In this document: positions 35,904 through 64,000 of the stretch, one piece after another
Layout of the letters: every line of letters starts with the position of its first letter
Position numbering within the stretch: position 1 is the stretch's first letter
Assembly (NCBI RefSeq): GCF_033115175.1
Contig: NC_084831.1
Span: forward strand, 12,868,540-12,932,539
Length of the DNA stretch: 64,000 nucleotides
Direction: 5' to 3'
DNA from: Lepus europaeus
Lineage: Eukaryota > Chordata > Mammalia > Lagomorpha > Leporidae
Position numbers and translations under genes: made by a program
Notes under the pieces: model-generated
What the model was told of the DNA's origin: nothing
The model's database searches: none
The model's input: only the letters and a program-made list of their open reading frames with translations

Positions 35904-36230
35904 GGCCAGCGCTGTCTCATTTGGTTAATCTTCCGCCTGCCGCACCGGCATCCCATATGGGCGCCGGGTTCTAGTCCCGTGCTCCTCTTCCAGTCCAGCT
36001 CTCTGCTGTGGCCCGGGAAGGCAGAGGAGGATGGCCCAGGTGTTTGGGCTCCTGCACCTGCATGGGAGACCAGGAAGAAGCACCTGGCTCCTGGCTTCGG
36101 ATTGGCACAGCGCCTGCTGTGGCGGCCATTTGGAGGGTGAACCAACGGAAGGAAGACCTTTCTCTCTGTCTCTCTCGCTCTCATTCTCTATAACTCTACT
36201 TGTCAAATAAAAACAAAGCGAAACAAAACA
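35904..36230 (+). mobile_element. CSINE, second copy in the same orientation
   Basis: Forward copy GGGCCAGCGCTGTCTCATTT to CTTGTCAAATAAAAAC, about 50 bp after the previous copy. Confidence 0.93.
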
Positions 36231-36837
36231 AAAAGGCAATAGGAGCAAGAGTATGGGAGAATGGGTGGTGGCCAGGAGGGAGGGCTGGCCTTGCTCCCTC
36301 TCACGGCTGCCATCTGCCAGCCCACGGGTACCGAGCCCCTCTGGGTGTCCCCCTTGGACCTCATGACAAGGGACAGAGACAGGGGCAGAGGCAAAAAGGA
36401 AAGTTAGAAACTCCTAAAGGCAAGGATGACCGCCCCCAGGGAGTCGGATGGACGGAGATGGCTCCACGCAGACTTGTGTCGGCCCGTGTGGCCCAGGAGG
36501 CAGAGCGGGGGCCACGTTTGTGTCTGGAGCAGAACTTGGGGCTGTGGGGAGGGCAGTGCTGGATGTAGCTGACAAGAGGGTCTGTAGAGATCCCCAACCT
36601 TCCCATCGCACAGAGAGGGAAACTGAGGCTCACACACGGGCAGCCTCCTTCTGTCTGGACTTCAGGTGGCTGCCCCTCAGCCCAGCTAAGTCGAGGCCAG
36701 CCCCAAGGTGTCACCAAGACAGGGTAAGGGGGAAGCCGGGCGGGGCCAGCCTAGGGGAGGCAGGAGATGAATGGTGACCGTGAGCACGTGCAGTGGGCTC
36801 CACCATCCTGTGTAACTCTGCCTCGAAAAAAACTGCT

Positions 36838-37125
36838 TTAGCAGAGAGAGAAACAGAGGCAGGGAGAGAGCGCCCCCAGCCACTGACGCCCGCAACAGCC
36901 AGGACTGCATCAGGCCAAAGCCAGGAGCCAGAAACTCAATTTGAGTCTCCCTCGTGGGCGGCAGGGACCCGGGGACTTGAGCCGCCACCTGCTGCCTCCC
37001 AGGATGCTCTTCAACAGGAAGCTGGGACCAGCGCAGAGCTGGGACTCACTCCCAGGCCCTCCCATCTGGGATGCGGGCGACCCGAGCTGCGTCGTACCTC
37101 CCAGGCCAGACACCTGCCCCTGCTC
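36838..37125 (-). mobile_element. CSINE, old copy
   Basis: Reverse, diverged: GCAGAGAGAGAAACAGAGGC and 'gccaaagccaggagcc' body. Confidence 0.6.
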
Positions 37126-37334
37126 TGCCTTTCGATGTGCTTCTGTGATCTCCCCAGCTTGCAGGGGAGGTGCAGAGAGGGGCAGTGACGCCTTCGAAGC
37201 CCCAAATCAAGCATGCGGACTGGAGCAAGCGAAGACCCTAACGGGGTCCTCCTGGGCGTGGTGAGGGCAGGAGCAGGGCGTCCCACTGGTGCAAAGCTGC
37301 TTCCTGTGGCTGTGGATGGACAATGTCTCCGAGG

Positions 37335-37455
37335 GCTCAGCTCTTGAAGGAGCATCGAGGACATGGCTTCGGGTCCAGCTCTGCCCCAGTGTGCAAGCAA
37401 GTCACTTCCGTTCTCCCGACCTCAGTGTCCCCATCTGTAAAATGGACTCGGTGCT
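37335..37455 (+). mobile_element. MIR
   Basis: Forward: TGGCTTCGGGTCCAGCTCTG, then CCCCATCTGTAAAATGGACT. Confidence 0.65.
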
Positions 37456-38665
37456 TCTGAACACACTGAGCGTGAGGACCCTTCTGGGATCCCAAGGAAA
37501 GCCTTGCACACAAACACCCCCCCCCCAAAATGCAGCTGTGGATTCTAGTGCAGGATGCTGCCAGCCCATGGGGCGTGTCCACAGATGACCTCCAGGCCAC
37601 TCCGGCCTTGACATCACCAGGAGGGGCGAATGGATGCATCCGATGTGTTAAAGGCCCCAGGGTACCATGTCACTGTCATCTTCCTTCAGTGCTACACACA
37701 GACCATGTGCCCCAGCGTGGCCCCACTCAGCTGTCCCCCTTGGAGTCCAGTCCAGGGCCTAAGGTCCCCATGCACACACCTGTGTGGCTGCCATCTGCAG
37801 AGACAGCAGTCAGCCATGACAGCCCTATGCAAAGCACATGGCCTAGGCAGAGGGGCCGCTCCGGCAGGGTAGGCCCGGGAGCTGCCCATTTCCCTTGGCA
37901 AATGCTTGCCTGGTGCTCCCAGACAGGAAGGGGCTTCCCTGACCACCTGCCTACCCCCGCCCTGCTGGCTGGACAAGGGCAGGGGCACAAGAGTGGGGCT
38001 GGGGGCTGAATAAGCCCCACCCCCACAACCTGTCCCTGCCCTCTGTGCTCTGGCCACTGCCAGCCCGCACCCCCAGCAGCACAAAATCGGGCAGCCCCAC
38101 CTCCAGTGCAGCTGAGGGTGGGGACAGGGAGGGCTGTGAGACACCTCTGAGACAGCCCCGCCCCCTCGCTTCTGCAGGAGGAAGGCTGGAAGTCCAAAGA
38201 GCCAGCATTCTGGGGGTCCCCAGGGTCAGCTAAGGTCATGTGGGGGGGACTCTGCTGTGGTGGGGACACCTCCTGGGCCCAGGACCCACCAACACCTCCT
38301 TGCCAAACTCTTGGCTGCTGGCCTGGAGCAGGCAGCATGTCAGCCAGAAAGAGATCTGGAGATTTCAAATGACCAAGAGTTCACCAAAAGCCAAGAGGGC
38401 GGCGGTGGCTCCGGCCTAAAGGAGAGGGAGCGACCCTGGGGAGCCTCGGCAAGGCCGGCTCCAGCGGCCCCGCACCTGCCCAGCAGAGTTGTGGAGGGTT
38501 GCTGTCCCCACTGCACAGGCAAGGAAACCAAGGTGGAGTGGCGGAATGGCCCAGGGTCACTGGGATTTGAACACAGGGCTGGTTGCACTCCAGGGCTCAC
38601 ACGCTCTCCGTGGCACCAAGGTGCACCGTCCTAAGTCGAAGGCTGGATTAAAAGGAGCAGATGAG

Positions 38666-39007
38666 GGCCAGCGCCGTGCCTCACTAGGCTAATCCTCCGC
38701 CTGAGGCGCCAGCACACTGGGTTCTAGTCCCGGTTGGGGCACCGGATTCTGTCCCGGTTGCTCCTCTTCCATTCCAGCTCTCTGCTGTGGCCCAGGAAGG
38801 CAGTGGAGGATGGCCCAGGTCCTTGGGCCCTGCACCTGCATGGGAGACCAGGAGGAGGCACCTGGCTCCTGGCTTCGGATCAGCACAGCGCGCTGGCCGC
38901 AATGCGCCGGCCACAGTGGCCACTTGGGGGGTGAACCAACGGAAAAAGGAAGACCTTTCTCTCTGTCACTAACTCTGCCTGTCAAAAAAAAAAAAAAAAA
39001 AAAAAAA
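38666..39007 (+). mobile_element. CSINE, 'ctcactaggctaat' subfamily
   Basis: Forward copy GGGCCAGCGCCGTGCCTCAC to a long poly-A. Confidence 0.94.
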
Positions 39008-39064
39008 AGGAGCAGACATGGGAAGTGCTGATCCCCTGTGTGGCGAGGTCGTCAGCCCTCCCGT

Positions 39065-39290
39065 GAGTGGATAATCATACAAGTAACAGCTCACGGTGAC
39101 TGAGCCCTTCCGGGCCACCAGGCCCGGGGTGAAGCTGGTTTTCACCGTTAGACCACTCCACTGTAGGAAAAAGCATCGTCATCACTCTATCCCCATTCTA
39201 CACAGGAGAGACTGAGGCTCAGAGATCTGATGTGACTCGGCCAAGGTCACCCAGCCAGGATCCCGATTCAGGAGGACTCCAGGCTGCTGT
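39065..39290 (-). mobile_element. MIR
   Basis: Reverse: GGAGAGACTGAGGCTCAGAG, then GGCCAAGGTCACCCAGCC. Confidence 0.65.
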
Positions 39291-42006
39291 CCTTGGCACC
39301 CGACAGGAGGTCACTGGGCGGAAAACACCCAGGCACTGCCCCTGACGGAGCTGGGGGCATCCAGCCTGGCGGGGAGGTGGCCCGGGAAGTTTGTGGCAGG
39401 GGCCTGGAGGGCTAGGATGGGGACAATGTTGTGTGGGGCTGCAGAGGGCACAGCCTGGCCAGGGACCGAGGGGCCGGCCAGCGGGCTTTGACTCCTCCCA
39501 GCTTCTTCATAGCCACCCCCAAACAATGAGACGTGAGCCCCTGCTGGATAAACACACCCCAGTGTTGGTGGCTTCCTGCCTGGCAAGGTCCCTCACTTTC
39601 AGCTCCAGTGAGAGGCTGGGTGAGTCTGTGACACTAAGATCTGACCACCCGGGATCCCAGTCCTGGCTCTGCCACTTGCTGGCCGTGCGCTGGCCTCTCC
39701 CAGGCCTCTGTCTCCCTGAGCCACACTCGCCTCCCGACCATGCCCGCCCTGCAGTGCACCACGTGGCCAGTGCCCCGCAGGACGCCAGCTCCCTGGCTTT
39801 GCTCCAGCCATGCTGGGCCAAACGCTCGAGGGACTGAGGCCCACTGCCTGGGCACTCGGGGCTGAAGGCAGGCACGGCAGAGGCCTGGACAGGATTCCGA
39901 TGTGCCCAGCAGGGACCAGGACAAGAAGCGCAGGTGCAGTCATTGGCACAAGATCTGTTCCTGCCCCTGCCTCAGCTTTTCACCTGTGAAATGGGCTACC
40001 ATAAGACCCCCTCCCTCCTAGGCTGGTGGGGAAGCTCCAGGTTAGTTGGTGGGGGCACCTGGCCAGTTGGCAGGACCTCTCCTCCTTCCCAGGCACGCGC
40101 GTGTCGAGGTCCAAACTAAGAAGTCTCCGTTACTAAGCACCTCACTGGGCCAGCACTTTAAGTACTTCATTTGATCCCCAGCTCCCGGAGGATGGTCAAG
40201 TCTGAGGCTGGAGTGGGAAAGGTGCAGGAAGAGACCTGAAGACTGGGACTTGAGCCCAGGCCTGTCTGGCTCTGGGGGCCCCGCGGTGACGGCTCCCAGC
40301 AAAGGCTCGGCCGTTGGAGACGTGGGACCGCAACCCAGCTGGGTCATTTCCTGCCCAGGGACCAGTTACTCAGCCTGTGCCTCATTTTCCCCACCTGTGA
40401 AAGGGGAGTGGCTGGACGAACGCCAGGGGTTGCTGAAGATCCGAGGAGCATCCTACACAACACCCAGCGCACAGCCCAAGTTCAAGGAGCCGTGCCTGTT
40501 ACCTGTTACCATTCGCCCCCGAGGAGAACACGCAGGAGTGGAGACGATCGCTACAGAGATGTGGCCCTGCACCTGCTGCTTCCTCCGGCCCCCCGGGAGT
40601 TCCAGGCCGGCCTGGTGGCCAGCAGCCAGCACAGGTGCCCTCGCATTTCCTTAGCGTGCACGCTCAACTGGTGGCCTGTGGGACAGAGGTGACAGTGGCA
40701 TCCGGCCTCAGTCAAATGGTTCACGCTCCAGGCCCAGGGCTGGGTCCCTGGCCACAGCAGGGAAATGAAGGGGCTCCCTGGGCCACCGCACACACAGGGA
40801 CTTACTGTGGTAACCATGCAAAGAAGCCACAGGTTCTGAGCAGGAAGGGGGCCTGCGAGGGCCACAGGGCCCGAGTCTGGGGGGCGAGGGAGGGCGGAGA
40901 GAACAGAGCCCAACAGCTTTGCAGCAAAGGTGGGGGCTGGGGGAGGGCGCGGCAAGAAGACAGAGGTAGAGGAGGGGCTTGGAGGGTTGGGGACCTGATG
41001 GAGCAGCTGGGTCCCAACCCGCCTCCTATTCACCGCTGTGGGGCTCCACCCGGCCCTCCATCAGCCCCGCCGCAGAGGGCAGAGAGCTGCCAGGTTAGGT
41101 CACTGTCAAGGTGAGAGGAGACCAGGCGGGTCAGCTCTCGGCCAGCGATCGGCCACCTCCGCCTGCGTGGCCCACGTGACCTTGACCAACTGCACTGTTT
41201 CCTCAGCATGACCTTGAGCCAGCCCCATCCGCTTCCATTGACAGAGCCTACATGTCGCCGCCCTCCCCTCCCTTGAGCTCGGGCCTGGGCACAGCCACCC
41301 ATGGGCTCCTTGCTGGAGCCCAGTTCCCTCTTACATAAACCCTGGCAGCTGCTGAGAGCGCCGGGGGAGGAGTGGCTCTGCCAAGGGGCGGAGTCTCCAC
41401 CTGCCTCCCCCTGGATGCAGACCCTCCACGCCCACAGCCCTGATGGAGGGGCCCTGGGACAGGGAGGTGTCTCTGTGGCTCAGGAAACAGTCCCTCTTCT
41501 GTGACCCACAGGTGGCGAGAGGCCCAAACACCCATCTCCCCCAGCCCCAAAAGTCAGCTCCTGCATGGGCTCCCACCCAGAAATTCTGGGCTCAATGGGC
41601 TGGTCACCCCCCCACCTCCGAATTTGTCACTTAGCAGCCGAGCGGGAACTTCCAAGGCCGTCTGCACGATGTGTGGCTGTGGGGTGGAGATGGGGTTTGG
41701 AAGCAGACACTCGGGTTTGTGTCCCAGCGATACTTCCCCGGAACTCGGCCTCATCCGGACCGCTGTGAGTGAGGAGACATAGGCAGAGTCCGTGGCACCT
41801 GAGTTAGGGCTCCCCGAGACACAGAAATAACAGGATGCACACACGGCTGCGTGCGCACACACACTCTGCAGTCCAAGTCCAGGGGCAGTCTGCGGTGCCC
41901 CCTCTCCTGCTTGGGGGAAGCTCCATCTTTGTCCTGTTAAGTGGATCGGATAAGATCCACTCACACTACGGAGAGACACGTGCTTCACTTCCTAAATTCC
42001 TGATTT

Positions 42007-42238
42007 CGGGGCCAACGCTGTGGCGTAGTGGGCTAAGTGTCTGCACACCATCATCCCATGTGGGTGCCGGTTCAGGTCCTGGCTGCTCCACTTCCGATCC
42101 CGCTCCCTGCCAATGCGCCTGGGAAAGCGGCAGAGGATGGGAAAGCCCCAGCCATGTGGCCATTCAGGGAGTGAACCAGTGGGTGGAAGACCTCTCTCTC
42201 TCTGTCTATAACGCTGCCTCTCAAATATTTTTTTTTAA
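42007..42238 (+). mobile_element. CSINE, internally deleted
   Basis: Forward copy GGGGCCAACGCTGTGGCGTA to CTCTCAAATATTTTTT. About 80 bp of the body is missing. Confidence 0.88.
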
Positions 42239-42736
42239 ATTCCTGATTTCAATGTCAATTTCATCTATAAACACATTCCCAGAACGCCCACCCTGTCTGA
42301 CAAGCACCAGGTACTGGTAGCCCAGCTGGGCCGACACAGGAATCCGGCCCCCTGGGAACGGCTGGGCCAGCTGTGGCTGAGGGGTCACCTGTGAGCCAGG
42401 ACAGAGCCTGCTGCCATCCTCAGCACCGACATGAATTAACCCAGCGTGTATACGTGTGACAGGATCAGCCCCGAATCACAGATGCAGACACAGAAGTTTG
42501 GGGGGGCCTGCAGAGCCCCTGGCTGGGAGACAGTGAGCCCGGATGTAAACCCAGGCCATCCGGGTCCTGCGTTCCCCGTCACCCCTGTCGGGCTCTACCC
42601 TTCCTCCCGTCACACCGAGGGTGCCACGCCTACCCACCTCCACACACACACCTCAGTGATGCCATGAGACTTGGAAGGAGTCGCCGGCTGCCGCCCACCG
42701 CACCATGAAGACACTGCTTGGGTTCCGCGACAGGAT

Positions 42737-43902
42737 TTTACTGGGTGGCATTGGCTGTGTCCCGCTGCCCCCCTCACAGTGCAGCCCACACCCCCTTCCC
42801 GGCACAGACTCCTGCACACAGCAGAGTCCACGGGGCCCCAGGCGGCGCTGGCACCCACTCCTGGCTGCAGCCCACGGCGTGAAATGGGGATGCTTGGGGA
42901 CAGCACACCAACTCGACAGGCAGCGGTCCCTGGGGCTCACAGTGGCCTGACAGTCATCTTGAAAGTCACGTCTGAGAGACTGCTGACCGCCCGGAACACA
43001 ACCAGCAGGAAGGGCCCCCAGCCACCAGCTGACCACGTCCAGCAGAGGGCGCCCCGGCCACACAACGTGGCTCACAAGGCGGGGAGGGGCCGTCCTGCAG
43101 GCATGGCTCGATGCCTCCTGCTGGGGCCTGTCCCACCACAGCACCTGGAAAGCAGGCCCTGACAAGAGCTCCGAGGGGACGCCTCTCGAGGGAGGACGGG
43201 TGAACCCCTGGCAGAAGGAAGCCCACGCGTGGTTTTCCCAAATCACAGCTCCAGCAGGAAGGGCTGTCATAGCCCGCGCCCCGGCAGGTGGCCTCTGGCG
43301 GCCCCAGCCCTGCCGTGTGGGGCAGAAGGCACGGGGGTTCTGTAAGGCTCGCGGTTGGGCACGGGTCCCTGGTTCAGGGTCTGGGCAGGGGTACAGTGAG
43401 CGAGGTGGACAGCCCAGGCCACACAGGGCAAGGCCAGCAGGTGCAGCCCACGCCCTGCAGCCACACCACAGCCTGGACACCTGGCGCTGGAGCCCAGGCC
43501 AGCGGCCTCCCTGAGTACCGAGGTTTGCCAGGGCCCAGAGCTGCCTCTTCTTCTCTCCTGGGTCCTCGCCACTCCTTAGGCCCCTGAGCCAGGAGCCCCA
43601 GTGCCGGGGAGAGGCAGACGGAGAGACAGAGAGCCTGCAGGCCCCAGGGCCGCCTCCCGGGGAATTTTTAAGGTAAGGGGGGCATGGGTCTGACCCACCC
43701 CTACACACTCTGAAACTACAGCCCGGGCACCTGACACCAGGGTGGGGCAGGCCAGGGGCAAGGAGGGGGTCAAGCGTGGTTCTAGAAAGGGGCCGCCCAT
43801 GAGGAGCCGGCGGAGGGGCTGGTGGGGCCGGTGCAGGGACATCGGTGGCCTGGACAGACGGACCGGGGGCGGGCGGCAGGTGGCGGCGGCACCGAGCGGG
43901 GC
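42737..43902 (-). other. ALDH4A1: Probable ALDH4A1 3' UTR
   Basis: About 1.2 kb of repeat-free GC-rich sequence follows the stop codon on the minus strand. It ends at an AGTAAA variant poly(A) signal (42742 to 42737) followed by GT-rich sequence. The length is in the range expected for this gene. The exact 3' end is inference. Confidence 0.45.
43039..43052 (+). promoter_or_regulatory. CTCF-like core motif in the ALDH4A1 3' UTR region
   Basis: CCAGCAGAGGGCGC matches the CTCF core CCASYAGRKGGCR at every position on the plus strand, about 850 bp past the ALDH4A1 stop. It is a motif match by eye only. Confidence 0.4.
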
Positions 43903-61717
<17,815 letters not shown>

Positions 61718-63039
61718 CTGGACACGGGGACAGGGACAGAGGCACAGTCAGGCCCGGGGCGGCCCCTCTGCTTCCCACCTGGGGCCCTGGGTCTGCGCCG
61801 GGGATTAGGGGAGGAAAGCCGCCTTGCGGTCCCTGGGCCTGCTCAGTGAGACCAACCCCGCCAGCCTCACGAGGCCGTGCGAAGTCTGCACGCACGGACA
61901 CAAAGCCACGGAGCCGTATCCTGCACGGGAGAGGCTGACTTCCACACGGTGCGGCCTTTATCCCAAACTGACCCCCGGGGAACCCTTCTCTAAGCTAAAA
62001 AGGCCACATGTGCAGAGGGGAGCCTGCTCCGAACCTGAACCAGCCTGGGACTCCCCGGGCACAGAGGCCTGAGTCCCGATGTCCAAGATGCAGACCGTGA
62101 ACTTGGAGGCCAGCCCTGGGCTCAGTGCGCAGCAACAGGGAGGGCTGGGCGGGCAGCTCTGTGTCGGACTCCAGAGTGCTGGGCCTCAAGAACACCTCGC
62201 TGGAATCCCACAACCTCGCCGGCAAGGGACCCCCACCCCCTACCAGGCAGGGGGACAGCAGGGCCAGAGCCAAGACCCCCCGGGCCAGTCCCCAGCACTG
62301 GGACGTCCCCCTCCAGGCCTCAGTTTCCTGCTCTGTAAATGAGGATGGCAGTGACGACACAGTACACAGGCACTGACAAAGCCCCCGGCACTGGGTGGGC
62401 ACCGGGTGGGCGGCACCAGCAGCCTCTGCCTAGGGAAATGAGGCTGTTTCGGTCCTAAGAGGAAACCGACTAGTTCAAGGCCAAGATTAGGAGGCACCGG
62501 CTCTGAGTCTGGAAGAAGCCCCGTCACCTCCCTCTGGTTTAGATGCGGCCCCAGTGAGACCCGGAGAAGCCTGGGATGGATACAGGCGCGGGCTGGGAGA
62601 CCCAGAGGGGTTTGCTCAGCATCAGACGCACTCAGTCAGGGGGGGCAATCCTACGGCTGCCTGGAAAAGCAGCCAGTGGTCCTTCATCGCGCAAGAGGGG
62701 GTGCCCGCACTTCGCGAGACGCACAGAGACCTCGCTTTCTGTCTACGCCGAGACAAAACTACGAAGCGGCCCCATCACGGGCCACAGGTGACACTGCCAG
62801 GGGTGTCTGTGTTCAGCCAGAGAACCAAGTGGCCTGGCTGTGACAGTCAAAGAACCCAGGACAGTGCAGACCCGTCCCGGGCGCACTGCACAGGCTTACG
62901 GCAGGTCTCCTACAGGGGGCGCCATTCTAGACTCTGGAGGCACCTCGGTGCCCACGACAGCCAGGCCTCGGGCTGCTCCCAGCCAACCCCAGCTGGCGAT
63001 GTGTTCGGGAGATGAAAACAATTGCAGGGAGTTGACATT

Positions 63040-63335
63040 GGCGTGCCTCTTGGAGCACCTGCGGCCCATGGTGGAGTGCTTGGGTTCAAGTTCCGGGCTC
63101 CGCTTCCATTTCCAGCTTCCTATTAACGTGGACCCTGGGAGGCAGCGGTGATGGCTCAAGTACTTGGGTCCCTGCCACCCACGTGGGAGCCCTGATGGAG
63201 TTCCGGGCTTCTGACTTCAGCCTGGCCTGGCCCCGGCTGCTGCAGGCATCCGAGGAGGGAACCAGAGGATGGGAGATCTCACTCACATCTCTCTGTTTCT
63301 CTGTCTCCTTGCCTTTCAAATAAATAAGACTTTTT
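63040..63335 (+). mobile_element. CSINE, old copy
   Basis: Forward, diverged head. Tail TTGCCTTTCAAATAAATAAG. Confidence 0.7.
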
Positions 63336-64000
63336 GAGATGATAATTCCTTAGGGGAAACAGGAAATCAGGGGGCAGTGGGGCTACTTCACCAAGGTGGT
63401 CAAGGGGGGCCTCCCGGCAGAGGTGACCTGGGATCAAGACCTGGAGGTCGTTTGAGAAGAGCTGGCGAGAGCATTGTAGGCAGAGGAAGAGCAGGTGCCA
63501 AGGCCCAGGGCAGGGAGCAAGGAGAGGAACAGCAGAAAGGGGCCTGCGGGGAGCAGCGGAAAGAGAGGCCCGAAGAGCAAAGGGCACACTGGGGGCCTTC
63601 TCCTTCTACCCCCAGCCCTCACCTCCACCCCCACACACTTAAAGGAGCCAGGGCACATTCCTTGGCCCCACCCTTCCCCTAACCAAAGAAAGGAAAGGTG
63701 GACCAACGCCAAATGACCCTGGGCAAATCACCTGTTCTCTGTTGTTAGGGAGACAATGCTGCAAAGCTCAGTGCATTACAGTCCGCAGGGCACCTTCCGC
63801 CCATTGTCCTGGAGAACGGAGAGGCAGCCGCAGGTCTCCCAGCCTCCCAGCCTCTGCAGGAGAGGCCAGGGCTGTATCCGCCCCCTGGGGCCATCTGGAA
63901 GGTTCTGCCAGGACTTGAGCTGGGCTGCTGATGGCAGCGCATTCCTGCAGCCCACACCCAGGCAGGAGGGACTCTGGAGAAACTGAGTCCGCCCAGCCCC

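Larger units (their letters stand above)
34589..42736. other. TAS1R2-ALDH4A1 intergenic region
   Basis: Must include the TAS1R2 promoter, since both genes point left. Immediately upstream of the ATG, on the minus strand, are an AT-rich ATGTAAATG string and an octamer-like TGCAAATG about 70-95 bp away, but no clear TATA box. The rest is CSINEs, MIR relics, a small tandem/inverted duplication at 35427-35475, and unique GC-rich sequence. Confidence 0.7.

Noticed and set aside
41941-41960. Inverted repeat GTGGATC-6 bases-GATCCAC
   Set aside because: Seven-base arms are expected by chance several times in 64 kb. No context suggests a function.

Overview
This is a GC-rich stretch of mammalian nuclear DNA, almost certainly from a lagomorph and most likely rabbit (Oryctolagus cuniculus). 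The evidence is about 33 copies or fragments of the tRNA-derived C-type SINE (CSINE). They have a 'ggggc(c/t)ggcgctgtggc' head, a CT-rich body end, and a 'ctctgcctttcaaataaataaatctt' tail written here in words: CT tract, then an AT-rich tail. This family is confined to lagomorphs. There are no bacterial-style genes. Almost every long ORF in the window is a shadow in a repeat or in GC-rich non-coding DNA.

Two protein-coding genes are present, both on the minus strand, in the order known from human 1p36.13. TAS1R2, the sweet-taste receptor subunit, is complete. It has six coding exons between 34588 (ATG) and 15589 (TAG), all splice phases agree, and it encodes an inferred 831-residue intact class C GPCR. 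ALDH4A1, mitochondrial delta-1-pyrroline-5-carboxylate / glutamate-semialdehyde dehydrogenase, occupies 61717 down to 43903. It has 14 coding exons (exons 2-15), every phase matches, and the catalytic Cys and the other key residues are present. Its first coding exon, about 21 residues of mitochondrial presequence, must lie beyond the right edge.

Layout. 1-15.6 kb is the gene-free 3' flank of TAS1R2, made of CSINEs, MIR/L2-type relics, CCA/CAT triplet arrays and unassigned GC-rich unique DNA. 15.6-34.6 kb is TAS1R2. Its intron 4 carries a 21-bp minisatellite of about 49 units starting only about 95 bp from the exon 4 donor. Intron 1 carries a CCA/CAT array. 34.6-43.9 kb is the intergenic interval plus the ALDH4A1 3' UTR. 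43.9-64 kb is ALDH4A1. Its intron 9 holds a 26-bp minisatellite of exactly 21 units, and its intron 4 holds a CSINE nested inside another CSINE.

The two genes do not act in one pathway. One is a taste-cell receptor and the other a matrix enzyme of proline breakdown, and their adjacency is conserved synteny. I found no new gene system. The points of interest are sequence-level: residue changes in the TAS1R2 ligand pocket, the two minisatellites, an unusual splice donor, a poly-C acceptor, consensus-quality CTCF-like motifs near the 3' ends of both genes, and an AT-rich non-repetitive block in ALDH4A1 intron 8.
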